From Marchantia polymorpha subsp. ruderalis (taxonomy: Eukaryota; Streptophyta; Marchantiopsida; Marchantiales; Marchantiaceae), in contig AP031355.1 of assembly GCA_037833965.1 (NCBI GenBank), positions 6,349,501-6,413,500 of the forward strand: a stretch of DNA of 64,000 nt. Direction: 5' to 3'. Shown here piece after piece: positions 20,211 through 33,500 of the stretch. The notes under the pieces are model-generated. The model did not search any database. It saw only the letters and a list, made by a program, of their open reading frames with translations, and was not told the DNA's origin. The translations under genes were made by a program, and so were the position numbers. The first letter of the stretch is position 1. Each line of letters opens with the position of its first letter.

Positions 20211-23200
20211 CTACACGCCTGCACGGAACCACGCTACACTACACTCCGCGGAACCTGTACTACGTCTCCTGCGCGGTCGACTGCCGCGCACTAACTCCCT
20301 ACCCTGCCAATCTTCCGCTCGACTGCGCAGTCCCAAACGCTGCAACGCCGCGGACACCTCCCCTTCGAGGGCGGACATGGTATCCTGTGCCTTCGACAGA
20401 AAGGCATCGAGCTTCTTTGCTACCTTCCGCCGACTCCTACTGTCGCCTGACAACAACCCGGCTGCGCGCAATTCAAACTCACGCAGTGTGAGTTTCTCCT
20501 GCGCCTTCACTTCCCAGTGGGCGTAGCCCTTGAGACAGTGGGCGACACGCCTCGCCGTCTCCACCTTCGTGCGATCCGCCTCCTTCCTGCGATCCTCTTC
20601 AATTATCACTAATTGCGATTCGGCCTCAGCACGTTGCGCTCTCAATTCGCCACACTCTGACTGTAACCTGCGGATTAACTCCTCATCCGCCTGCCGTGCG
20701 AGCTGACATTGTTCCAACAACCGCGTCTGTCGCACGAGCTCCTCTGACAAAATCCGATTCTGGGCTTGCTCAGAAATGAGTGCTTCCTTGACCTTCACCT
20801 GCTCCTTGGTGAGCTCGTCCAGTTTCTCATCCTTCACCTTCTCGGAGTACTTGTAGAATTTCTGATTAAGTTTATACTGACCCCACAGGCATGCATGCTT
20901 CTCCTTCAATTCCCTCAACTCCTGGTCCACTCTAGCTAACAGCTTGCTGGTGTGGACTTTAGTGCGAGTCCGCCTGCGCACTAATTCGATGTAAGATCCC
21001 GGCTGAAGTGGGTCGGCGTATTTATCGACCTTGCGATCCAAGTACCTCAGCAACGGAATCACCTGCTCAGAGAGCGCCGCCGCCGGCGCTCCAACAATTT
21101 CCTCCTCCTCCTCCTCGGTGTCCTCTGCTCCCGACATTTCTTCGGTGGAGCCTCCGTCGTCATCATCCGAGTGGAGAATTTCAGTCGCCATTGATTGCGT
21201 CGGCGACTGCCCCGAGTGGGGCTGAACGTCGTCGACGTGTGCTGCCTACGAAGGCACGGCTGCAGCCTCGCTGCTCTTCGCCAAAATGTCTAAGGCGGTA
21301 GGCGAATGTGCCCGTGCGGCATCCCCGCCGCTCGCTTGTTGGTCGTCTACCGTGTCCTCTCTGCCGCCGACGCCCGCCGCCGAAGGCGATCGAGCGGAGG
21401 GTGGCTGCGCGGGGTTTGATTGCGCATCGCGCATCGAAATTTCATCCCGCGGACAGTCACTCCGCTCCTCCGTCTGTTGCTGCTCCCTTGATCCGTCCGT
21501 GGGGGCTGTGCTCGGCCTGTGCGCAGGCGCAAATGCCGGCGCCTTGTCCGCCGCAGGCGTAGCGCCGCGGACATCCATCGCCAAAGGCGACATGGCCGGG
21601 GGCCGCTCGCCCGATGTCCCTTGGCCTATAGGCCCTACCGCCGAAGGCGCATCTATCGGCGAACTACCCGCCGATGGTGCGGCCTCCGCACGCTCCCTGC
21701 TCGTATCTCCTCGGCTCGAAGGCCCTGGCGCCGAAGGCGCAAATTGCGGCGCGTGGTGCGCCGGAGGGTCTGGCCCCGAGGGCCGGTGTCTCGTAGGCGG
21801 TTCTTCCGCCGGCTCTTTCCCCTTCCTACGTTGGAACGGGGGTGATTCTTGCCTGTGCACAGGCGGCACGTGTGGAGGTGTCCTGTGCACAGGCGACCTG
21901 TGCACAGGCGAGCGCCTGTGCACAGGCGGACTGCTCCTTCCCACGCGTAAGCGTAGATCCACGTCCACTTGTGATTGCCTGTCCGCGGAGGCTCGTCCGT
22001 CCGCGGAGTCTCGTCTGTGCGCAAACGGAACATCTGTTCGCAACGCACGTGGTAACTCCGGAGGCCCTTGGCCCGTAGGCGGCCTCTCTCCCGTCGAGGT
22101 TGCAGCGTGGCCCGTTGCTCCTGCGGTCGTCCGCGCTTCCTCATGCTTCTCTGGCGACGCACTTCCTTTCTCCGTCGCAATCGTCGCCGTGTCCGCACTG
22201 TCGGCTGGTAACACCAGTCTGCGTGCCTTCTGCTTCGGCCGGCTGTATGACTCGTACAGCGGCCGCGGTCGAATGGGAGCAGAGGGTTCTTGATGCTGCT
22301 CCTCTTCGGACTCTTCTCTCCATCGCCGCTTCCGCGGCACTCGTGCTGCAGGAGTGTTTCTCCCTTCGTCCCTCCGCCTTGATGGGGTAGAAGTCGGTGA
22401 CTCCTCTGCATCAGTGTCGACCTCATTCTCCCGCACATACTTCCCGGGATGGTCGACGGACAATGGCGGAAAATGCTCAAGCTCCGCCGCTGTCAAACAA
22501 TTCCGCTATCGATAAAAATTGATGAGGAAAGGAGAAAGATGGTTTAGAGTTCCCCCCTTCTCCTCAAAAGCGTGCTGTCGCATCACCCTGTGCAGGATGC
22601 TCGCCCAGTGAATTGGAGTTCCCTCGATGACGCACTCCACAAAAGAGACCGGCCACAATGTGACGTAGCAGGCGCGGTGTGGCTACAGTAATTGCATCAG
22701 CGCCGCGGACAAAGTCCGGCGAAATCGATCTTTGTAATCACGGGTCCTGTACCCATTCTTGGTAGACCTCCCGGTCTTGAACAGCTCCACAAATTGCGCC
22801 TCTTCCTGCTTGGTCACCTTGATGCTCTCACTGTCGAAAAGGAGATGCCCTGGCATGCCAGCACATCTTCCCAACGCCTGCGCCCAATCTTGGACTGTCC
22901 ACCGATCAACATGCGGACGCAATCCGCGCGAGGGTGGTCCCTGTGGCTCTAGCCACTCGCGCACCATATTCGCACAGATGTAGTTCCATCCCCATAGCAA
23001 GAAATCGAGCTTTCTTGCTATTAAGCGCTCCTCGAAAGCGCGCAGCCCGTTCTGTGGTAGGCGAAGTGGCACCATCCGCAATCTGCCCGGTCTCGTCATT
23101 GCGTTCCTGGGGTTCGCTCGCCCGCTCATTCTACTTCCGCACCGCCCGAGCTCCTTTCTCTCTCGGCAAACTCTAATCGCACTCAATTCCAAATCACGCG

Positions 23201-23351
23201 CATTCACTTCTCCCTCAATCAACAAGAAATCTCCTGTGCGGCGACGTCGAGAATGTTTAGCAGCCAGCAGATGGATGCGCGCAGCGCGCACAAGAGATTG
23301 GAATCGCGAATTCAAGAATGGGACGTTCTCCGCCGCCCGGTCGAAGGTCAT
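20211..23351 (-). pseudogene. U3 ORF protein, family A, three nonsense mutations
   Basis: This copy of the 1046 to 1050-aa protein reads from ATG at 23351 down to 20211. TAG codons interrupt it at 22683-22685, 22506-22508 and 21246-21248; each replaces CAG of intact copies. All three are C to T changes in CHG context, the pattern expected from deamination of methylated cytosine in silenced plant transposons. I see no frameshift. It has one fewer PVHR unit than the copy at 4828-7980. Confidence 0.9.
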
Positions 23352-25295
23352 GGTCGGCTCTTGCTCGTGGAGAACGTCTCACTTGATGGCCGCGCCGGCT
23401 CTACGCTGGAACGGTCTCCGCTCTCACGCGCGGCTTCACGCTCCGCCGTCGCCGATTAAACTCTCACGCTCGAATTGGCGGATTTGAACTCCGCGAGCGT
23501 ATTACCCCGCGGACATGGGGGCGTAGCGCCGAAGGCGAGTTTTCCGCCTTGCGCGGTACACTTGTTCGTACCGCCCCTCGGCCAATCCCCCTCTGCCTTG
23601 ACGCGTGTGTCCGCATGTCGGACAAAAGTTCAACTCCTGCCTGTGCGCAGGCAGACTCCTCGGCGGATTCTCCGCCGGCGCGGAACTTCATTCTCCTGTG
23701 CACAGGCGACCTGTGCGCAGGCGAATTCCGTGCGCGGGGTCGCGCTGGCGCGGAAGGCGTTGACCGTGGTCAGCCGTCTCCGTCCAGTCTGTCCGTTTCT
23801 TGTCTCTTCGTCGGCGCTTCCGCCGCCGCAACTTCGTCCGTCCAAGAGCGCATCCACCCGTCCCGTCCGCATGGTCCGTACAGATTTGATTACTCTGGCG
23901 GCTCTTCCACCGTACGCGGCGCTGCGCTGGCGCGGAAGACGCCGTACACTTTCTACCTCACAAGGCGCATTTCTAGGGCCCAAGGCGGATTTTCCGCCGA
24001 CGCCGAAGCGCCTGTGCACAGGCGAACGCCTGTGCGTAGGCGGACTTCGCGCCTCCCCAAACCCTACTTCGCCTGTGCACAGGCGAACGCCTTCGTCCGC
24101 GCATAGGACAAAACTTGATTCCCCCTTCCGCGTAGGCGGAATTCCCGCCGGTGGCGAACTCCTTCCGCCGAAGGCGACCGTCTCCGTATCTTCCAATAGT
24201 GATAACTCCCTAAGTCCTCATCCGTTCCAAGCGTTCTTGGACTCGTTGGAATCAGTGCGTCGAGCTCTTTCCAACGGGACCCTAACTTGGTCAAGGCGCC
24301 CGAGGGTTGACCTAATTATGGAGGATTTCCCTACCGCCGCGGACGCAACCTCCGAAGGCGGGTTTTGCGCCTTGCGTCGTAGGGGTCCTAACTGCAGAGC
24401 TCGCAGGGAGGGTGGTGCCTGTCCTTACTGCTGCACCCCAAATCCCAGATTCTACAAGATCCCTCGAGAATCCCCGCGATCTTCCGGATTCACTCCGTTT
24501 TGATGTACCGAAGGCTATTTACAATGCTGCCAGGGTACAGTTTTCCAAAAATGTTTTAATTTCCTCAAAATTGCCAAAAGTGGGGTACCACACTACACCT
24601 TCGAGTGTTTCTTTCTGATTGTACTCCTTTGGAATTTTTCCCCTGAATGCCAAAGTGAAGTTTTGCTACTTCGTGTAAGCCTTGGTTGTAAATTCAGGTT
24701 ACGCTGCAGCAGGTGCCTTGAGGGTAACCCCTGTAGTATTTCTGGGAATGACAAGTGCCTGAGAATTCAAACTCTTCAATAGACTGTTGTTGTGTTACTG
24801 GAATGTTTCACAGTGAGTCCTTCAGTGCGGACCTGTGTTCTCTGCGCGTTTTGTGAGTTGAGAGTGTTGTTCACCGCGTAGGAGTGACTTCGATCCAAAG
24901 TAGGCAGTCCAAACCGGGTTTCCTACACTAGTAGCAAGCTAGTGGAAGTGTTGTAAAAGCCGGAGTTGGAAGCCACTACCCGCAGCTTCGCTGAGTGTGC
25001 TCGCGAGAGACTTTTCCCCCCTGAAATCTTGAGTAGAGGTCCTACGGATCTCTGGGTTGCGTTTCTGTAGTTTCAGGTGTGTGTGTGTGTGTGTGTGTTA
25101 CGCTGCACTGTGCGACCTCCGAGTGCGCTCCGAGTGGACACTTGCAGTATTTCTGGGAGTGACACTCGCCTGAGAATTCAAACTCCTCAATAGTCTGTTA
25201 AGCGTGACACTTTGTACCCTGTGTGTTCCTCTGTCCCTGTGGGTTCGACCTTTCTACCACTATATTGCAGTTTTAGCCTTTAGTGGGTTATTACA

Positions 25296-25590
25296 GTATG
25301 TCGTTCCTTTTCTTGGAAATGTATGACTGCTCTTGGATCTTTTAGCTCAACAAGTCTAAAAGTTTAAAACCATGGTTCCTTCAAGTCTAAATTAAAGCGA
25401 GTTTCTGTACTGCGAGCATTGCAGACTTTCTTTCTTTGTCTAAAAGCTCAGATGATAATATTTTGCAGGAAGGCAAGTCCAATCTTTCACGAGGTTGGAC
25501 TGCCTTCAACTGGGTAAGGGGACCAAATCGTCCACTTGTTAAAAAGACCTGGGCTCTCGGTGAAGTGTCGTCGGCATCATTCGAGCAACA
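25296..25590. other. Upstream region of the peroxidase gene
   Basis: This is unique AT-rich host sequence between the LTR end and the peroxidase start. It should hold the promoter and 5' UTR of the peroxidase. I see no convincing TATA box. The dyad GTCCAATC...GGTTGGAC (about 25478-25500) is weak. Confidence 0.4.
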
Positions 25591-27182
<1,592 letters not shown>

Positions 27183-27271
27183 AGAAGACACTGTCATAAA
27201 ATATAAAATCCTGGGAAGACACTGTATGTGCGCAGATTCTGTATTATCTGCATCTTTTTAAAAAAAAAGTC

Positions 27272-27277
27272 AATAAA
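27272..27277 (+). terminator. Poly(A) signal of the peroxidase gene
   Basis: AATAAA lies 90 bp after the stop codon and follows an A-rich tract. It is a plausible poly(A) signal for the upstream gene. Confidence 0.5.
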
Positions 27278-27443
27278 AGTGAGACTTAGAGTTGTTTGTG
27301 AGGGAGAGAAAGTCTCTCGCTGCTGTTCCAGTGTACGAAGAAGAGGCACTTCTGCACTTCTCTCTGTGATGAGCATAAGTGGATGAGAGGTCGACACGTC
27401 CGATGCTTGCACCGGAGGAAAGCCTCCACCACCGGCGTTAGAA

Positions 27444-27988
27444 CTAACAAAATACTCTAACAAAATACTCTAGAGAACCCATCTGCTGCTGGGGCATCTG
27501 AATGTAATGCAGTTGTTGCTGTTGCAGCGCTGGCGTTGTCTCTGTGAAGGCGACCTGAGTAGGCCGTGCATGTGCGTTATAATCTGGAGGAACCGCGTTG
27601 TATGCAGTATGGGTATGCGGTGCGTTGTTGACATTGTTGGCAGCAGCATCCTCCAGCAACAGTAACCTAAGCTTCTCGGCCCAAGCCGTTCTGTTCTCCT
27701 CCAGTCTCTCGACCTCTCGCTGAAGATCTCGTAATGTCCCGTACACTCCATTGACAGGATCTCGTTCCCGAGCGTTAGCCTCGAAGCACACACTGTTCAT
27801 AAGATCCTCGACGGAGCTCCGATTCTCTCGTATGAGCCTCAATATCTTCCCTACTCCGAAGAGCCTGTGCGCGTTCGCAAAACGCCTGGGTTGGTTTGTA
27901 GGGAATCACGCGCCAGCAAGCAGTCCACAGCGCATTTCCGACGCTGGAACTTGCAGGCAGCGCACGCTGCGTTCGGAGGGGAACCCAT
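27444..27988 (-). pseudogene. LOB-domain (LBD) transcription factor gene with a frameshift
   Basis: Reading from ATG at 27988, the first frame gives the LOB zinc motif CAACKFQRRKCAVDC, a perfect CX2CX6CX3C. After about 90 bases the similarity moves to another frame, which encodes FANAHRLFGVGKI (GAS-like block), VEDLMNSVCFEANARERDP and the leucine-zipper-like LRDLQREVERLEENR, then a Gln-rich tail to the stop at 27444. The shift is near 27903-27910 and looks like loss of one base. Alternatives are an assembly error or a very small intron. LBD proteins are plant nuclear DNA-binding regulators of organ boundaries. It converges on the peroxidase gene. A 13-bp duplication lies at the 3' end (GAGTATTTTGTTA twice). 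Confidence 0.8.
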
Positions 27989-28099
27989 CTTCGATGAAAG
28001 CACAACACCAGGAAGCAATCCCCCGTAGCCCTATACAAAGGGTGCGGGAAGAGTACATCGAATAACTTCCAGCAGTACATCTTGACCTTTATATTTTCT

Positions 28100-28420
28100 C
28101 TTATATGACTTCCTGATGTACTTAAAAAAAGCTGTTGCTATTATTATCTCAATCTTCAATGTAAATATGCTATATCTCCTAGGCGTCGGCTAGCGCATCA
28201 AAAGCACAGGTGAAATCGTCACTTTTGGCTCCCCCGCAATCCGTCGAGCGCCGACAATACGCAACAACCGCGAGAAAAATAATCAGCGGTTGCCGCTGCA
28301 CACCGTCGCCCTAACACAAATATAGGCCGCAAGCAACATTCCGCGTAACCTACATCCTCGTCCCTTCCGCCCACCAATGATTGATATTCCCTCCTTGTTG
28401 CACTCCTCTTCGGCTCTTCT
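28100..28420. other. Intergenic, no gene seen
   Basis: Unique host DNA upstream of the LBD gene. Short ORFs here show no recognisable family. No RNA gene is apparent. Confidence 0.4.
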
Positions 28421-28545
28421 ATGATATAGTCCCCCAACTTCCTTGGACAGTATGAAATCTATTATATAGTCCCCCCAACGTCCTTGGACAGTACGATATA
28501 GTCCTCCGAATGTCCTTGGACAGTCCAAATCTATGATATAGTCCA
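28421..28545 (+). repeat. Tandem repeat of about 30-40 bp units
   Basis: Three units and a partial fourth share GATATAGTCC followed by CCTTGGACAGT. Units begin near 28421, 28461, 28493 and 28532. The repeat is local to the host DNA and unrelated to the LTRs. Confidence 0.75.
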
Positions 28546-30514
28546 AGTCACTAACGATGTCCACGGCCTTCCTCCCAACGTCTTTTGACGTATTTGTATC
28601 ATGTCTATAATAATGCAGTAATACATGGATTCATTTTACAGTTTATCTTAACTAAAAGGAAATGCATACGATAAATTTCATTTTTCTCCATTCAGTGGCT
28701 TTTTAACTTGACTGCTGCGTCCCGATCCATGATATATCAACAGCTCGGAGTCAAACCACTTTCGATGTCCATATTCTCAACAAACGACTTCATATCTACT
28801 TCTGACATACTCTTGCAGCCACAATGGCCCAAGTGCCTTCAACTCGAGCGTGTACTTGTGATCAAATCCATATTACAGAGGAATGATGATAAATCTACTT
28901 TTCAGATTAACAAATTCCTTGCAATTGCCTTAAATGCACTGAGCACGAGCGTGCTTATTACAGATCGATAGGGATCCCGCTAAAAGCTGACACCCACTAG
29001 TATTTTGGTTTAATGAAGGCGCAAAGTTTTCTCCAGCCGTGAGGATCAGAACTTGGAATGTTTCCCATCTAGATCATTGCGGTGGCAATACCGAGCAGAA
29101 ATGTGTTCGGATCCTGTACCGACTTGATGGCTTATTCCATACCCAAAATCCCAGAGTTGAAAAGGTTTGAGTATTCAGTGGAGTTCGATTTGTCGAGGTG
29201 AACAATTCGAAGCCAACGGGAGTGTTCTCAGGGCAATCAGCCTTGAGCATTTCAGTGCTCAAGGCTGAAATTTTGGGTCCATTGAAGGGTCTGTAATGTT
29301 TGGACCATGTACATGTACATACGCTCGAAAAATGCGCCGCAGAGAGGTTGTCCAGAATGATGTCTACTGGAGCATGGAGGAGACTTGTTTTGAATTTAGA
29401 GGAACCATTTAACAATCTAGAAAACAAGAAACAACGCTACGTGCTCCTGCGTTCTACGCTCTTTGAAATTAGGTTGTATTGATGGACACCGATTCCAATT
29501 TGAGGAAGAACACACTTTGTACGCGAGAAGAAGATCGTGTCTTTGGCATCTGTAATAACCCACTAAAGGCTAAAACTGCAATATAGTGGTAGAAAGGTCG
29601 AACCCACAGGGACAGAGGAACACACAGGGTACAAAGTGTCACGTTTTAACAGACTATTGAGGAGTTTGAATTCTCAGGCGACTGTCACTCCCAGAAATAC
29701 TGCAAGTGTCCACTCGGAGCGCACTCGGAGGTCGCACAGTGCAGCGTAACACACACACACACACACCTGAAACTACAGAAACACAACCCAGAGATCCGTT
29801 AGGACCTCTACTTCAAGATTTCAGGGGGAAAGTCTCTCACGAGCACACTCGGCAAAGCTGCGGGCAGTGACTTCCAACTCCGGCTTTTACAACACTTCCA
29901 CTAGCTTGCTGCTAGTGTAGGAAACCCGGTTTGGACTACCTACTTCGGATCGAAGTCACTCCTACGCGGTGAACAACACTCTCAACTCACAAAACGCGCA
30001 GAGAACACAGGTCCGCACTGAAGGACTCACTGTGAAACATTCCAGTAACACAACAACAGTCTATTGAAGAGTTTGAATTCTCAGGCACTTGTCATTCCCA
30101 GAAATACTACAGGGGTTACCCTCAAGGCACCTGCTGCAGCGTAACCTGAATTTACAACCAAGGCTTACACGAAGTAGCAAAACTTCACTTTGGCATTCAG
30201 GGGAAAAATCCCAAGGGAGTACAATCAGAAAGAAACACTCGAAGGTGTAGGGGCGAAACTGTTCAAGTATCTAACTAGTCACTGGCTCTGAGCATCGGCA
30301 GTCACCCGCAGGTGCAGATCCGAACTACTCAAGTCTCTAACCAATGGACTAGCTCTGAACATTCGGCCGAAGGCCTTCAGCTACAAAATGCGGAACGCTA
30401 AGTTGTAACTCCTCGTGCGTGGTGACAGAACTCAAGGACACAAACACGCAAAGGAAATGGGTTCCTGATCTATACTTCTGATGGGAAAGAACCCCAGGCA
30501 AAACGCCTGGAACT

Positions 30515-30522
30515 ATTTTATA
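30515..30522 (-). promoter_or_regulatory. LTR TATA box (reverse)
   Basis: ATTTTATA on the + strand, followed on the minus strand by the CCAGGC/GCCTGG hairpin. It would drive leftward transcription towards the peroxidase pseudogene and the LBD gene. Confidence 0.65.
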
Positions 30523-30558
30523 CTTTCTAAGTCCTACCTAGCACTACACTGCACTACG

Positions 30559-33500
30559 CTACACACCTGCACGGAACCACGCTACACTACACTCCGCGGA
30601 ACCTGTACTACGTCTCCTGCGCGGTCGACTGCCGCGCACTAACTCCCTACCCTGCCAATCTTCCGCTCGACTGCGCAGTCCCAAACGCTGCAACGCCGCG
30701 GACACCTCCCCTTCGAGGGCGGACATGGTATCCTGTGCCTTCGACAGAAAGGCATCGAGCTTCTTTGCTACCTTCCGCCGACTCCTACTGTCGCCTGACA
30801 ACAACCCGGCTGCGCGCAATTCAAACTCACGCAGTGTGAGTTTCTCCTGCGCCTTCACTTCCCAGTGGGCGTAGCCCTTGAGACAGTGGGCGACTCGCCT
30901 CGCCGTCTCCACCTTCGTGCGATCCGCCTCCTTCCTGCGATCCTCTTCGAGTATCACTAATTGCGATTCGGCTTCAGCACGTTGCGCTCTCAATTCGCCA
31001 CACTCTGACTGTAACCTGCGGATTAACTCCTCATCCGCCTGCCGTGCGAGCTGACATTGTTCCAACAACCGCGTCTGTCGCACGAGCTCCTCTGACAAAA
31101 TCCGATTCTGGGCCTGCTCAGAAATGAGTGCTTCCTTGACCTTCACCTGCTCCTTGGTGAGCTCGTCCAGTTTCTCATCCTTCATCTTCTCGGAGTGCTT
31201 GTAGAATTTCTGATTAAGCCTGTACTGACCCCACAAGCACGCATGCTTCTCCTTCAATTCCTTCAACTCCTGGTCCACTCTAGCTAATAGCTTGCTGGTG
31301 TGGACTTTAGTGCGAGTCCGCCTGCGCACTAACTCGATGTAAGATCCCGGCTGGAGTGGGTCGGCGTATTTATCGACCTTGCGATCCAAGTACCGCAGCA
31401 ACGGAATCACCTGCTCAGAGAGCGCCGCCGCCGGCGCTCCAACAATTTCCTCCTCCTCCTCCTCGGTGTCTTCTGCTCCTGACATTTCTTCCGTGGAGCC
31501 TCCGTCGTCATCATCCGAGTGGAGAATTTCAGTCGCCATTGATTGCGTCGGCGACTGCCCCGAGTGGGGCTGCACGTCGTCGACGTGTGCTGCCTGCGAA
31601 GGCACGGCTGCAGCCTCGCTGCTCGTCGCCAAAATGTCTAAGGCGGAAGGCGAATGTACCCGTGCGGCATCCCCGTCGCTCGCTTGTTGATTGTCTACCG
31701 CATCCTCTCTGCCGCCGTCGTCCGCCGCCGAAGGCGATCGAGCGGAAGGTGGCTGCGCGGGGTTTGATTGCGCATCGCGCATCGAAATTTCATCCTGCGG
31801 ACAGTCACTCCGCTCCATCGTCCGCTGCTGCTCCCTTGATCGGTCCGTGGGGGCTGTGCCCGGCCCGTGCGCAGGCGCATTTGCCGGCGCCTTGTCCGCC
31901 GCAGGCGTAGCGCCGCGGACATCTATCGCCGAAGGCGACATGGCCGGGGGCCGCACGCCCGATGTTCCTTGGCCTATAGGCCCTACCGCCGAAGGCGCAT
32001 CTATCGGCGGACTTCCCGCCGATGGTGCGGCCTCCGCACGCTCTCTGCTCGTATCTCCTCGGCTCGAAGGCCCTGGCGCCGAAGGCGCAAATTGCGGCGC
32101 GTGGTGCGCCGGAGGGTCTGGCCCCGAGGGCCGGTGTCTCGTAGGCGGTTCTTCCGCCGGCTCCTTCCCCTTCCTACGTTGGAACGGGGGTGATTCTTGC
32201 CTGTGCACAGGCGGCACGTGTGGAGGCGTCCTGTGCACAGGCGACCTGTGCACAGGTGAGCGCCTGTGCACAGGCGGACTGCTCCTTCCCACGCGTAAGC
32301 GTAGATCCACGTCCACTTGTGTTCGCCGGTCCGCGGAGGCTCGTCCGTCCGCGGAGGCTCGTCTGTGCGCAAACGGAACATCTGTCCGCATCGCACGTGG
32401 TAACTCCGGAGGCCCTTGGCCCGTAGGCGGCCTCTCTCCCGTCGAGGTTGCAGCGTGGCCCGTCGCTCCTGCGGTCGTCCGCGCTTCCTCATGCTCCTCT
32501 GGCGACGCACTTCCTTTCTCCGTCGCAATCGTCGCCGTGTCCGCACTGTCAGCTGGTAACACCAGTCTGCGTGCCTTCTGCTTCGGCCGGCTGTATGGCT
32601 CGCACAGCGGCCGCGGTCGAATGGGAGCAGAGGGTTCTTGATGCTGCTCCTCTTCGGACTCTTCCCTCCATCGCCGCTTCCGCGGCACTCGTGCTGCAGG
32701 AGTGTGTCTCCCTTCGTCCCTCCGTCTTGATGGAGTAGAAGTTGGTGACTCCTCTGCATCAGTGTCGACCTCATTCTCCCGCACATACTTCCCGGGATGG
32801 TCGATGGACAATGGCGGAAAATGTTCAAGCTCCGCCGCTGTCAAACAATTCCGCTGTCGATAAAAATTGATGAGGAAAGGAGAAAGATGGTTTAGAGTTC
32901 CCCCCTTCTCCTCAAACGCGTGCTGTCGCATCACCCTGTGCAGGATGCTCGCCCAGTGAATTGGAGTTCCCTCGATGACGCACTCCACAAAAGAGACCTG
33001 CCACAATGTGATGTAGCAGGCGCGGTGCGGCTGCAGTAATTGCATCAGCGCCGCGGACAAAGTCCGGCGAAATCGATCCTTGTAATCACGGGTCCTGTAC
33101 CCATTCTTGGTAGACCTCCCGGTCTTGAACAGCTCCACAAATTGCGCCTCTTCTTGCTTGGTCACCTTGATGCTCTCACTGTCGAAAAGGAGATGCCCTG
33201 GCATGCCAGCACATCTTCCCAACGCCTGCGCCCAATCTTGGACTGTCCACCGGTCAACATGCGGACGCAATCCGCGCGAGGGTGGTCCCTGTGGCTCTAG
33301 CCACTCGCGCACCATATTCGCACAGATGTAATTCCATCCCCATAGCAAGAAATCGAGCTTTCTTGCTATTAAGCGCTCCTCAAAAGCGCGCAGCCCGTTC
33401 TGCGGTAGGCGAAGTGGCACCATCCGCAATCTGCTCGGTCTCGTCATTGCGTTCCTGGGGTTCGCTCGCCCGCTCATTCTACTTCCGCACCGCCCGGGTT

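Larger units (their letters stand above)
19204..24592 (-). mobile_element. Solo LTR, family A, reverse orientation
   Basis: This 5389-bp LTR reads TGTAATAACC at its left end and GGTACCACA at its right on the + strand. It is flanked by the target duplication CTACA (19199-19203 and 24593-24597). It sits inside the R/U5 of an older A LTR. Its U3 ORF has three nonsense mutations, so it is older or more decayed than the solo LTRs at 3582 and 29551. Confidence 0.96.
18856..25295 (+). repeat. Older family A LTR, 3' part, split by a reverse solo LTR
   Basis: Segments 18856-19203 and 24598-25295 together form the 3' end of a family A LTR, from the last codons of the U3 ORF through TATA, R and U5 to GGGTTATTACA. 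A reverse solo LTR lies between them. The left end is cut at the end of element 1, so element 1 probably inserted into this LTR. If so its right target duplication would be GTAGT at 18856-18860, and the left copy is outside the window. The right end at 25295 borders unique host DNA. Confidence 0.85.

Noticed and set aside
21286..22293. Long open frames antisense to the U3 ORFs (335 aa here; 320 aa at 5886-6848; 316 aa at 31691-32641)
   Set aside because: They mirror the GC-rich palindromic part of the U3 ORF, where stops are rare in every frame, and they have no counterpart in family B. They are shadows.
29074..29427. 117-codon minus-strand ORF as a new gene
   Set aside because: Part of it matches peroxidase exon 4 (EMLKADCPENTPVGFE against AMLKVQCPPTKPFGF), and the rest is frameshifted exon sequence. 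It is a pseudogene piece.
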